A stretch of 64,000 nucleotides of DNA from Sphingobacteriaceae bacterium (GTDB lineage Bacteria > Bacteroidota > Bacteroidia > B-17B0 > Aurantibacillaceae): assembly GCA_016705695.1 (NCBI GenBank), contig JADJLA010000004.1:62001-126000 (forward strand), written 5' to 3'. Shown piece after piece: positions 1 through 7,271 of this stretch. Position 1 is the first letter of the stretch, and each line of letters starts with the position of its first letter. The notes under the pieces were generated by a model. It was given only the letters and a program-made list of their open reading frames with translations. It was not told the DNA's origin and ran no database searches. Position numbers and translations under genes: made by a program.

Positions 1-1785
1 ATATTCGCCCATCCAACTAGCGCCTGCTAATAATTTATTGTAACGCTTCATGTCCAATAAAGGAACCTGGCAAACAACGGCGTTATATAAATCAGGACGT
101 TGCGTAAAAGAAACGCCCATTAATAAACCACCATTACTTCCGCCCATAATACCTAATGTTTTTGCCGAAGCAACATTGCGTGTAATAAGATCTTGTGCTA
201 CCGAATGAAAATCATTATAAATATTCTGACGTTTTTCTTTTAATCCTGCTTGGTGCCATTTTGGCCCATACTCACTACCTCCACGAATATTTGCTAAAAC
301 GTATACGCCACCATTATCTAACCAACCTTTTCCCATAACGCCAGAGTAGTATGGAAGCATAGAGGATTCAAACCCGCCATAGGCGTAAAGTAAAGTAGGA
401 TTTGTGCTGTTCATTACAATATCTTTTTTGTAAACGATAAAGTAGGGGATCATGGTTCCATCATTCGATTTAGCTTTGATCTGCTCCACCGCATATTTAC
501 TTGCATCAAAATACGCAGGTAATGATTTATAGGTTTTTATAGTATTGGTGGCCGCATCAGCAACAAAAAGTGATGAAGGCGTTAAAAAGTTTTGAAAATA
601 GAAAAAAAACTGGTCAGAATTTTCGTCTGTTGCTGCTAAGCTAATTGCTCCATAATCAGGAGCGTTCACTTTTGTTCTGCTCCATCTTTTATCGAATGAA
701 TAAATATAAAGTTCACTTTTTACATTATTTAGAATACACACCAATAATTTATTCTTTGTGCTGGCAACTCCTGATAAGCTCGAGAATTCATCAGGAGCAT
801 AAATTACTTGAGCTTCTTTTTTCCCTTCTAAAAGTTTTGTGAAATTTAAACTTATAAGCGACCCTTGTTTTAATGTGTCGGCATTTACAACCCAGTTGGA
901 TTTTAAACTTAACACAAGCTGATCATTAAGAAGATCTGATATATCTGCATCCTCTGGTATATCTAGCTTAATGATCTTGCCATTTACCATCACCGAAGTT
1001 TCTGAAGTATAAAATGTTATCCCTCTACTTAAGAATAAATGTTTTTTATCACCATCGCGCATATTAAAGCCGGAAGCCCATACGTCAGATTCTTTTCCTT
1101 CAAAAATAAGTTTAGCATCTTTTAATGGTGTGCCTCGCTTCCATAATTTTACTTGACGAGCATAACCAGAGGTTGTCATTGTTCCTTTACCAAAGTCGGT
1201 TGAAACGAACACGGTATTTTCATCTAAATAGCTCAAACTTCCTTTTGCTTCAGGCATTACAAAGCCGTCTTTAATGAATTCTTTTTTAACTGCGTCAAAC
1301 TCCTTCACAGTAACTGCATCGCCACCACCGTTAGAAAGATTCACTAAAAAGCGATCATAATTTGGATACAAACCATCAGCACCTTTAAATACCCATTTGA
1401 TATTGTCTTTTTTAGAAAGCTCGTCAATATCCAATACAATTTCCCATTTAGGATTTGCGCTTAAATAATCTTCTTTAGTTGTACGGCGCCAGATACCGCG
1501 AGGATTAGTTTGATCTTGCCAAAAATTATAAATATACTTTCCGTAAATACTTGGCGCGGCAATACGATCGGTTGAATTATAAACTTCTAAACTTTTGTCA
1601 TATACACTTTGATAGATAGGTTGTTTACTTAATACATCAAACGTTGCTTTATTTTGAGCTTCTACCCATTCTAAAGATTTTTTGCTATCAACGTCTTCTA
1701 GCCATTGAAATTTATCTTCTTCCTGAGCATTTGAAAAATTGATACTTGCAACAAGTGCAGCTGATAATAATATTTTGTTTTTCAT
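1..1785 (-). CDS. Prolyl oligopeptidase (S9A), secreted, 3' end cut by window
   Basis: Serine peptidase that cleaves short peptides after proline, probably in the periplasm. My translation gives 595 residues from ATG at 1785 with no internal stop. A signal peptide (MKNKILLSAALVASINFSNAQ) is followed by WLEDVDSKK, typical of the S9A N-terminus, then a propeller region and the alpha/beta-hydrolase fold with YAYGGFE (about residue 465) and the nucleophile motif MGGSNGGLLM (Ser about 550). The frame runs off the window at GASWMGEY, so the catalytic Asp and His lie outside. Family length is about 700 residues, so roughly 100 are missing only because of the window edge. No close upstream gene; the 270-base gap behind it carries an inverted repeat. 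Family assignment is firm; the substrate is unknown. Confidence 0.93.
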   Translation of the reverse strand, partial: MKNKILLSAALVASINFSNAQEEDKFQWLEDVDSKKSLEWVEAQNKATFDVLSKQPIYQSVYDKSLEVYNSTDRIAAPSIYGKYIYNFWQDQTNPRGIWRRTTKEDYLSANPKWEIVLDIDELSKKDNIKWVFKGADGLYPNYDRFLVNLSNGGGDAVTVKEFDAVKKEFIKDGFVMPEAKGSLSYLDENTVFVSTDFGKGTMTTSGYARQVKLWKRGTPLKDAKLIFEGKESDVWASGFNMRDGDKKHLFLSRGITFYTSETSVMVNGKIIKLDIPEDADISDLLNDQLVLSLKSNWVVNADTLKQGSLISLNFTKLLEGKKEAQVIYAPDEFSSLSGVASTKNKLLVCILNNVKSELYIYSFDKRWSRTKVNAPDYGAISLAATDENSDQFFFYFQNFLTPSSLFVADAATNTIKTYKSLPAYFDASKYAVEQIKAKSNDGTMIPYFIVYKKDIVMNSTNPTLLYAYGGFESSMLPYYSGVMGKGWLDNGGVYVLANIRGGSEYGPKWHQAGLKEKRQNIYNDFHSVAQDLITRNVASAKTLGIMGGSNGGLLMGVSFTQRPDLYNAVVCQVPLLDMKRYNKLLAGASWMGEY

Positions 1786-1894
1786 AAGTATGATTTACGT
1801 AAGAAAGTTAAGACTTTTTATTGTGAAAAGGTGCTAAAAATGGGGAGTGGTGAATATTTTATGTGGGGTGGTTTAGTGGCTTTTAACCACTTAT

Positions 1895-2029
1895 GTCATT
1901 TCTCGATACGATTTTTGCAAGTGGCAGGCAAAAATCACTCGAACTGACAGGGAGCGGCGGAGTGTAATAACGATGTCATTTCGAGTGAAAAAATGCGCCT
2001 CTTTTCATTTTTTTGTATCGAGAAATGAC
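1895..2029. repeat. REP-like inverted repeat, 15-bp perfect arms
   Basis: The arms GTCATTTCTCGATAC (1895-1909) and its exact reverse complement (2015-2029) flank about 105 bases that hold two further partial copies (TCACTCGAACTGAC near 1936 and GTCATTTCGAGTGA near 1975). The element fills most of the 1786-2056 gap between two minus-strand genes; I see no ORF in it. Arrays of GTCATTTCGAG-type half-palindromes are common between genes in Bacteroidota. A related half-site lies at 42511-42544. Function is unknown; it could fold as a hairpin in transcripts from either strand. Confidence 0.7.
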
Positions 2030-2044
2030 CTTGAAGCGCTCCGT

Positions 2045-2057
2045 GGTTTCTGCCTCT
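2045..2057 (-). repeat. AGAGGCAGAAACC motif directly behind a stop codon
   Basis: Read on the minus strand, AGAGGCAGAAACC directly follows the TAA stop of the thioesterase gene (2057-2059), sharing its last base. The same word follows three other stop codons in this window (2609, 11755 and 12029). Confidence 0.6.
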
Positions 2058-2533
2058 TAAAAATAATCCTCCAAAAAAGGCTTCATCTCAACCTCAATTC
2101 CTTTACGCAATTCCATCAATCTCATCGCATATTTTTGCTGCGCTAATTCTCTATCGGTATGAGGCACCCATTTTTTTACGGTTTTTGTTTTGCCATGTTC
2201 ATCAACGGCTACAAACACAATAATGCAATGGGTTGTTTTTTGATATTTTTCTCCTGTAATTGGTCTGCTAAATACATCGCAAGCAATGTGCATACTTGTG
2301 GTGCCGGTATGAACTACTCTTGCGCTTACTTTTACAAGATCACCAATTTGAATGGGTTTAAAAAAACGAATGCCGCCAACGTAAACCGTTACAGCATATC
2401 CTTCGGCCCATGAGCTCGCACAAGCATAAGCGGTTTGATCGATCCATTTCATTACAGCTCCTCCGTGTACTTTACCACCGTAATTTACATCGGAAGGCTC
2501 AGAGATGAATTGAAAGGTTATTTGATTTTGCAT
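2057..2533 (-). CDS. Acyl-CoA thioesterase, hotdog fold (YciA/BACH type)
   Basis: Hydrolyses acyl-CoA thioesters to free acid and CoA in the cytoplasm. The 158-residue length and the sequence NYGGKVHGGAVMKWIDQTAY near the N-terminus fit the acyl-CoA hydrolase branch of the hotdog superfamily, in which the G-G-x-hydrophobic segment opens the central helix; GTTSMHIACDVFSR and the TTHCIIVFVAVDEHGK strand complete one hotdog domain. There is one domain only, so the enzyme must act as an oligomer. ATG at 2533 is the only good start. The gene lies 75 bases behind the U32 gene on the same strand, separated by a GC-rich partial palindrome, so co-transcription is possible but not clear. Chain-length preference cannot be read from the sequence. 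Confidence 0.88.
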   Translation of the reverse strand: MQNQITFQFISEPSDVNYGGKVHGGAVMKWIDQTAYACASSWAEGYAVTVYVGGIRFFKPIQIGDLVKVSARVVHTGTTSMHIACDVFSRPITGEKYQKTTHCIIVFVAVDEHGKTKTVKKWVPHTDRELAQQKYAMRLMELRKGIEVEMKPFLEDYF

Positions 2534-2589
2534 ACATCTAAGATACGATTTTTTTTAACCACAGAGGCCTGCGGCCGCACTGAGGTTGT

Positions 2590-2602
2590 GGTTTCTGCCT
2601 CT
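2590..2602 (-). repeat. AGAGGCAGAAACC motif behind the U32 stop codon
   Basis: Second copy of the post-stop word, starting 6 bases after the TAG of the U32 gene (2609-2611) in the transcript direction. It is followed by a GC-rich stretch (2563-2583, containing GCGGCCGC) and an ACCACAGAGGCC segment, so the 2534-2608 spacer is largely made of this element. Confidence 0.55.
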
Positions 2603-2608
2603 AGAATT

Positions 2609-4471
2609 CTAATCTTCCTCCTCAAACGTCAACTCTGCATCCTTCTCCCAAATTTCCATTTCGCAGGGCTTGCAGTTGAATTTTAATTTGTATTCGTTAG
2701 TGCCGTGTTTTAAAACTAACGGCTCAGCCACTTTTTCGCCCATGGTATCGCGCTGAAAACGGGCGCATTTCCCTAACTCGTATTTAACGCAGTACTTTGT
2801 TACCATTACGCGCGATTTACCGGGATCCCATTGCAATTCAAATGCTTTTTCAATTTCGGTAACGCCATGGCGTTTATAGAACTCACGTGCCAGTTTATTG
2901 GCTACGTTGTATGTAAAATCTAATTGTGTAACAGGGTAGGGATGTTCTGTTTTTTTAATTTGAATTTCTTCTCTATGGTATTCCTTTACGCGTGTATCTA
3001 TCAATTGTTCTAAAACTATCCTTCGACTTTCGTTTATTTTTGAGATAGGTAAGAACCAATTCCCGGAAAACTCAATTTCAATATCATCAACAATAAATGG
3101 CGTGTTGCCGGTTTTCGCTAAGTTCTTTTTAATATTAGGAATGGTTGATTCTGCACTTTTTGCTAATTCTTTTTCTGATTCAAATTCGGTTACGCTTTTA
3201 TGTCCATCTTCGTCAATTGCCGTTAATTGAAAACCTTTTTTGGTTTCAGAGAATTTTAATTTTACTCCAATTTTTCTAACGGCGCTATCATCTCTTTCTA
3301 CTAATTTAGTAAATGCGGCATCAGAGTTCCTAAAAATGATCGTGCCGGGTTTTATTTCTTTATAGGTATTTGGAATAACAATATCATTTATAATGTTATT
3401 AATTTGCACTCCATCAGGAATTCCTTCTTCATTTATAAAATAAAGTCCATCGCCATTATTTAATTTCTCTTGGTTCTCTATGACGTATCCCTTGGTTTTG
3501 GTCTCTAATATTTTTCCTATTAATTGTCCTTGTGATTTAGGACTTTCCCACGAACCAATTTTTTCGATGCGCTTATTTACAAAGTAATCTGTATAACCCC
3601 TGTTAAAACTTCTGTCCATTTCGGCTTCGAAGTTATAGAAGGTTCTTCCTGAAGAGGCTTTTACGTATTGATCGTTATTCTCTAAAAAGGCATCTAACTT
3701 TTTGCGTAAGTACGATGTATTATTTTTTACATACACCATATCCTTTAAACGACCTTCAATTTTAAACGATGTAATTCCGGCTTCAATTAAATTTGGTAAT
3801 TGATCGCTTAAGTCGAGATCTTTAATGGATAATAAATGACTGTTGGCTATTAAAGTTTTTCCGGTACCATCTACTAAGTTATAAGGCAAACGGCAATTTT
3901 GCGCGCAAGAGCCTCTGTTGGCGCTGCGCTCGCCATTGGCAATACTCATATAGCAGTTGCCGCTAAACGAAACACATAAGGCGCCTGAAACAAAAAACTC
4001 TAGTTCAACATCAGTTGCTTTATGAATGTCTTTTATTTGATCTAAATTTAATTCTCTTGCTAAAACCACACGTTTCATTCCGGCATCTGCCAAAAATTTC
4101 ACATGCTTAGGGTCACGGTTATTAGCTTGTGTACTGGCATGAATTACAATTGGCGGAAGATCCATTTCCAGCACCGCCATATCTTGTACAATTAAAGCAT
4201 CCACACCAATGCGGTACAATTCGTGAATTAAATTTTTACAATCTTCTAATTCATTATCGTACAAAATGGTATTAACTACCACAAACACTTGCGCTTTAAA
4301 AAGGTGAGCGTATTGCACCAATTCTGCAATATCTTCCACCGAATTAGTGGCATTGCTTCGCGCACCAAATTGTGGCGCACCAATATATACAGCATCGGCC
4401 CCGGCGTTAATGGCGCCCATGCCTTGAACAAGGTTTTTTGCAGGTGCTAATATTTCAACTTTTTTCTTCAA
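2609..4471 (-). CDS. U32 family protein (peptidase U32/RNA hydroxylase type), TTG start
   Basis: Member of the U32 family. Studied bacterial relatives (RlhA, TrhP) hydroxylate rRNA or tRNA bases, while the old name is collagenase-like peptidase. The N-terminal TIM-barrel-like part starts KKKVEILAPAKN; the U32 signature EFFVSGALCVSFSGNCYMS sits near residue 158, and Cys166, Cys173, Cys189 and Cys193 form a likely Fe-S site. Four more cysteines (561, 569, 600, 603) near the C-terminus make a second possible metal site. Length 620 matches the long U32 form. The frame opens with TTG at 4471, which overlaps the truncated aconitase frame by 17 bases; the native ATG may have been lost in the same event that removed the aconitase tail. 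Family is clear, RNA target is inference. Confidence 0.85.
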   Translation of the reverse strand: MKKKVEILAPAKNLVQGMGAINAGADAVYIGAPQFGARSNATNSVEDIAELVQYAHLFKAQVFVVVNTILYDNELEDCKNLIHELYRIGVDALIVQDMAVLEMDLPPIVIHASTQANNRDPKHVKFLADAGMKRVVLARELNLDQIKDIHKATDVELEFFVSGALCVSFSGNCYMSIANGERSANRGSCAQNCRLPYNLVDGTGKTLIANSHLLSIKDLDLSDQLPNLIEAGITSFKIEGRLKDMVYVKNNTSYLRKKLDAFLENNDQYVKASSGRTFYNFEAEMDRSFNRGYTDYFVNKRIEKIGSWESPKSQGQLIGKILETKTKGYVIENQEKLNNGDGLYFINEEGIPDGVQINNIINDIVIPNTYKEIKPGTIIFRNSDAAFTKLVERDDSAVRKIGVKLKFSETKKGFQLTAIDEDGHKSVTEFESEKELAKSAESTIPNIKKNLAKTGNTPFIVDDIEIEFSGNWFLPISKINESRRIVLEQLIDTRVKEYHREEIQIKKTEHPYPVTQLDFTYNVANKLAREFYKRHGVTEIEKAFELQWDPGKSRVMVTKYCVKYELGKCARFQRDTMGEKVAEPLVLKHGTNEYKLKFNCKPCEMEIWEKDAELTFEEED

Positions 4472-5570
4472 TTCCTTTAAATAAAAAAAAAGTAATTCCT
4501 AACATTCCTTGTTTCTTTAAGTTAGTTTCGTGAATACGAGCAAATGATTTTACTAATACTACTTTAACCCCTAAATGACGAGGCTCCATCGCTGCATGCT
4601 CACGTGAACTTCCTTCACCATAGTTCTCATCTCCTACAACAATACTTCCAATTTGTTTGGCTTTGTATTGGCGTTGTACTACCGGAACTCCTTCGTATGC
4701 ACCTGTGATATGATTTTTTACTGAATCTGTTTTCTCATTAAATGCATTTACTGCACCAATCAACATATTGTTTGAGATATTATCTAAGTGTCCGCGGAAT
4801 TTTAACCATGGACCAGCCATAGAAATATGATCCGTTGTACATTTTCCTTTTGCTTTAATTAATAAACGTAAGCCTTTAAAATCAATTCCAGGCCATGCTG
4901 CAAATGGATCTAATAATTGTAAACGTTTTGAAGTTGGAGAAACTGCAACTTGTACGTTGCTTCCATCGGTTGCTGGCGCTTGATAACCTGCATCTTTTAC
5001 ATCAAATCCTTTTGGAGGTAATTCATCACCAAAAGGCGCGTCTAATTTTACTTGTTCGCCTTTTTCGTTGGTTAATGTATCGGTTAATGGATTAAATCCA
5101 AGATCACCTGCAATAGCTAATGCCGAAACAATTTCCGGAGAAGCAACAAACGCATACGTGTTTGGATTTCCATCGGCACGTTTTGCAAAGTTACGATTGA
5201 ACGAATGTACAATGGTATTTTTCTCTTGCTTTTCGGCACCCATACGATCCCACATACCAATACATGGTCCACACGCATTTGTAAATACAACTGCACCGCA
5301 GTCATCAAATACTTTTAAAAATCCGTCACGCTCAATGGTATAACGAATTTGTTCTGAGCCCGGATTAATCATAAATCCTGCTTTTGATTTTAATCCTTTT
5401 GCACTTACTTGCTTTGCAATGCTAACAGCTCGTGCAATATCCTCGTAAGATGAATTAGTACAAGATCCAATTAAACCCGCTTGTACTTTCAATGGCCAAC
5501 CGTTCTTCTCAGCTTCCGCTTTTAATTTTGAAATTGGTGTAGCTAAGTCTGGAGTAAATGGTCCGTTCAC
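4455..5570 (-). CDS. acnA: Aconitate hydratase, C-terminal fragment (frameshifted, tail missing)
   Basis: Second part of a mitochondrial-type aconitase (citrate to isocitrate, TCA cycle). It carries the three [4Fe-4S] cysteines in GSCTNSSYED and TNACGPCIGMW, then SMAGPWLKFRGHLDN and the active-site YGEGSSREHAAMEPR. The frame actually continues upstream to about 5618, reading YFDEVIEIDLSTLEPHVNGP, so ATG 5570 is not a real start. The protein stops at LKKQGMLGITF plus nine unrelated residues. Relatives continue for about 85 residues, and none of the three frames behind the A9 tract at 4483-4491 supplies them, so the tail is deleted rather than frameshifted. Without it swivel domain 4 is incomplete. 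The symbol is by family only. Confidence 0.85.
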   Translation of the reverse strand: MNGPFTPDLATPISKLKAEAEKNGWPLKVQAGLIGSCTNSSYEDIARAVSIAKQVSAKGLKSKAGFMINPGSEQIRYTIERDGFLKVFDDCGAVVFTNACGPCIGMWDRMGAEKQEKNTIVHSFNRNFAKRADGNPNTYAFVASPEIVSALAIAGDLGFNPLTDTLTNEKGEQVKLDAPFGDELPPKGFDVKDAGYQAPATDGSNVQVAVSPTSKRLQLLDPFAAWPGIDFKGLRLLIKAKGKCTTDHISMAGPWLKFRGHLDNISNNMLIGAVNAFNEKTDSVKNHITGAYEGVPVVQRQYKAKQIGSIVVGDENYGEGSSREHAAMEPRHLGVKVVLVKSFARIHETNLKKQGMLGITFFLFKGIEEKS

Positions 5571-5602
5571 ATGCGGCTCTAAAGTTGAAAGATCAATTTC
5601 AA

Positions 5603-6535
5603 TTACTTCATCAAAATATTTTTTGGATCAGCATATACTTCAGCATCTCCTGTTAAATGTTGTTTAATGCCATCAGCCAAAGCAGCAACGTCTGCACGCC
5701 CAGTAGCTTTTAAATAACGGCTCATACTATCATCATAACCAAATGTAGAGGTTGTAGCACCAATTTCGGCACCCATATTACAAATGGTTCCTTTTCCTGT
5801 ACAGCTTAAGCTAATTGCACCATCGCCAAAATATTCAACCACTTTATCGGTTCCACCTTTTACAGTAAGGATACCTGCTACTTTTAAAATAACATCTTTT
5901 GCACTTGCCCAGCCATTTAATTTACCTGTTAATTTAATACCAATTAATTTTGGCATTTTTAATTCCCAAGGTAAACCGGCCATTACGTCGCAAGCATCAG
6001 CTCCACCAACACCAATAGCTATCATTCCTAAACCACCTGCGTTTACCGTGTGCGAATCGGTTCCTATCATCATTCCACCCGGGAATGCATAATTTTCTAA
6101 TACAATTTGGTGAATGATACCAGCACCCGGTTTCCAAAATCCAATACCATATTTATTTGAAACGGAAGCTAAGAAATTAAATACTTCTTCGCTTTCTGTT
6201 TTTGCTCTATCTAAGTCGGCTTTTGCACCGGCTTTTGCTTGAATTAAGTGATCACAGTGAACAGAAGAAGGCACAGCCACTTTTGGGCGACCGGCTTGCA
6301 TAAATTGTAATAAGGCCATTTGTGCTGTTGCATCTTGCATAGCAACGCGATCGGGATTAAAATCTACGTATGCTTTTCCGCGTTCGTAATTTTTTACTGC
6401 AAACGAAGCATCTAAATGCGAATACAAGATTTTTTCTGCTAAAGTTAATGGGCGGCCTAATGTTTTACGTGCCTCTTCTATACGAGCAGGCATTTTTGCG
6501 TAAACCTGCTTTATCATTTCAATATCAAATGCCAT
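5603..6535 (-). CDS. acnA: Aconitate hydratase, N-terminal fragment (frameshifted)
   Basis: First part of the same aconitase. The natural start is MAFDIEMIKQVYAKMP with ATG at 6535; an upstream in-frame extension to 6637 reads through repeat-like DNA and is discarded. Family landmarks are SSVHCDHLIQA, FWKPGAGIIHQIVLENYAFP, GTDSHTVNAGGLGMIAIGVG and YLKATGRADVAA. The frame ends DPKNILMK then stop at 5603. Adding one base to the six-T run at 5619-5624 restores DPKKYFDEVIEIDLSTLEPH and joins it to the second fragment. A single-base homopolymer indel in a central TCA enzyme points to a sequencing error at this site, although the separate loss of the C-terminus argues that the gene might really be broken. 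Confidence 0.87.
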   Translation of the reverse strand: MAFDIEMIKQVYAKMPARIEEARKTLGRPLTLAEKILYSHLDASFAVKNYERGKAYVDFNPDRVAMQDATAQMALLQFMQAGRPKVAVPSSVHCDHLIQAKAGAKADLDRAKTESEEVFNFLASVSNKYGIGFWKPGAGIIHQIVLENYAFPGGMMIGTDSHTVNAGGLGMIAIGVGGADACDVMAGLPWELKMPKLIGIKLTGKLNGWASAKDVILKVAGILTVKGGTDKVVEYFGDGAISLSCTGKGTICNMGAEIGATTSTFGYDDSMSRYLKATGRADVAALADGIKQHLTGDAEVYADPKNILMK

Positions 6536-6602
6536 AAGTGTGATTTTTTTTAGAGCCTCTAAGTTAAGAGAAATTAAGAAAAAAGGCAATTTTTTACCAC
6601 TG

Positions 6603-6823
6603 TTTTTTACCACGGAGACACGGAGGCGCGGAGACACGGTAAATTATAAAACCCTTATAGAATGGGGGTTACAGGCAATCGGCATCTTCGCTGCCTTAAC
6701 ATTTATTAATTTTTGCCACGGAGGCGCGGAGAACGCAGAGTATATTGGCCTTCCTTCTAGTTACACACAGTTTAAATCGAAGCTTTAAAGCTCCGTGTCT
6801 TTGTGCCTCCGTGGCAAAAAAAA
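6603..6823. repeat. CACGGAGGC-type repeats, two direct and one inverted copy
   Basis: The 328-base gap 6536-6863 contains no gene. It holds three related units: TTTTTTACCACGGAGACACGG... at 6603-6639, TTTTGCCACGGAGGCGCGGAG at 6711-6740, and an inverted copy (CTCCGTGTCTTTGTGCCTCC...) at 6791-6823. The outer units can pair into a long imperfect stem. ACGGAG-word repeats of this sort are widespread between genes in Bacteroidota. A short bidirectional ORF over the repeats is not credible. Confidence 0.65.
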
Positions 6824-6837
6824 GCGCCGGAGGCGCT
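6815..6837 (-). terminator. Rho-independent terminator of the carboxylase transcript
   Basis: On the minus strand, AGCGCC-TCC-GGCGCT forms a 6-bp GC stem (6823-6837) followed directly by eight T (A-run 6816-6823 on the plus strand). It lies 26 bases behind the stop of the 6864 gene, where the carboxylase operon should end. Confidence 0.8.
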
Positions 6838-6863
6838 AAAATGATTCGTGTGGTTTAAAAAAC

Positions 6864-7262
6864 CTAAAGATGCAACTTCAACCACTCAATTGCCTCATTC
6901 TTTTTATTGAATACCTTAAAAGGGCGCTTAGGCTTATTGAATTTTACATAAAAATTAGCGATCATGGCGTAGGCAATATTTTGTACTAACACAGCAGTAG
7001 CTTTACACGGGGTTGATTCCTCCATAACAATAGCATTATCGCGGGCTTCTTTGGTAACTGTAACGCCATCTTCAGCTTCAAATAAAAAGGGCGAATAATT
7101 TTTTTCGGTTATTTCATTAAAGGCATCGAGCATGCGTGCTTGTACATCAAGATCCACAGTGGTATCAACTGCATACTTAACGTAAACAATACCATCGGTT
7201 TTTAAAGTTACAATGCCTTCAGGCAGTACAATTTGTTTTAGTTCAGTAGAATTAAAGGACAT
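6864..7262 (-). CDS. Conserved small protein, possibly STAS/SpoIIAA-like fold
   Basis: Protein of 132 residues, not assigned to a characterised family. It has no signal peptide or membrane segment, so it should be cytoplasmic. The alternating pattern (VTLKTDGIVYVKY, then DVQARMLDAFNEI, then RDNAIVMEEST, then helix AVLVQNIAYAMIANFYVKF, then RPFKVFNKKNEAIEWLKLHL) resembles STAS/SpoIIAA-like domains, where an edge strand of the form KxF is followed by an EAxxWL helix. It lacks the DSxG phosphorylation loop of classical anti-anti-sigma factors. Start ATG at 7262 lies 9 bases behind the carboxylase stop, so the two are probably one transcript ending at the 6815-6837 terminator. Fold is a guess from pattern, not from similarity. 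Confidence 0.6.
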   Translation of the reverse strand: MSFNSTELKQIVLPEGIVTLKTDGIVYVKYAVDTTVDLDVQARMLDAFNEITEKNYSPFLFEAEDGVTVTKEARDNAIVMEESTPCKATAVLVQNIAYAMIANFYVKFNKPKRPFKVFNKKNEAIEWLKLHL

Positions 7263-7271
7263 AGATCAGTA

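Noticed and set aside
645..842. Plus-strand ORF inside the prolyl oligopeptidase gene
   Set aside because: The minus-strand frame carries the peptidase motifs; this ORF is a shadow.
4895..5343. Plus-strand ORFs within the aconitase fragments
   Set aside because: The minus-strand aconitase motifs run through the whole stretch, so these are shadows.
6540..6788. 82-residue plus-strand ORF over the CACGGAGGC repeats
   Set aside because: It covers the aconitase upstream region and three repeat units, with no promoter or protein-like composition.
6603..6823. Possible CRISPR-like array
   Set aside because: Only three units, imperfect, in both orientations, with no regular spacer length and no cas genes.
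6864..7262. Direct STAS partner of the phosphatase array
   Set aside because: No DSxG phosphorylation loop, a distance of 40 kb, and its place in a carboxylase operon argue against it.
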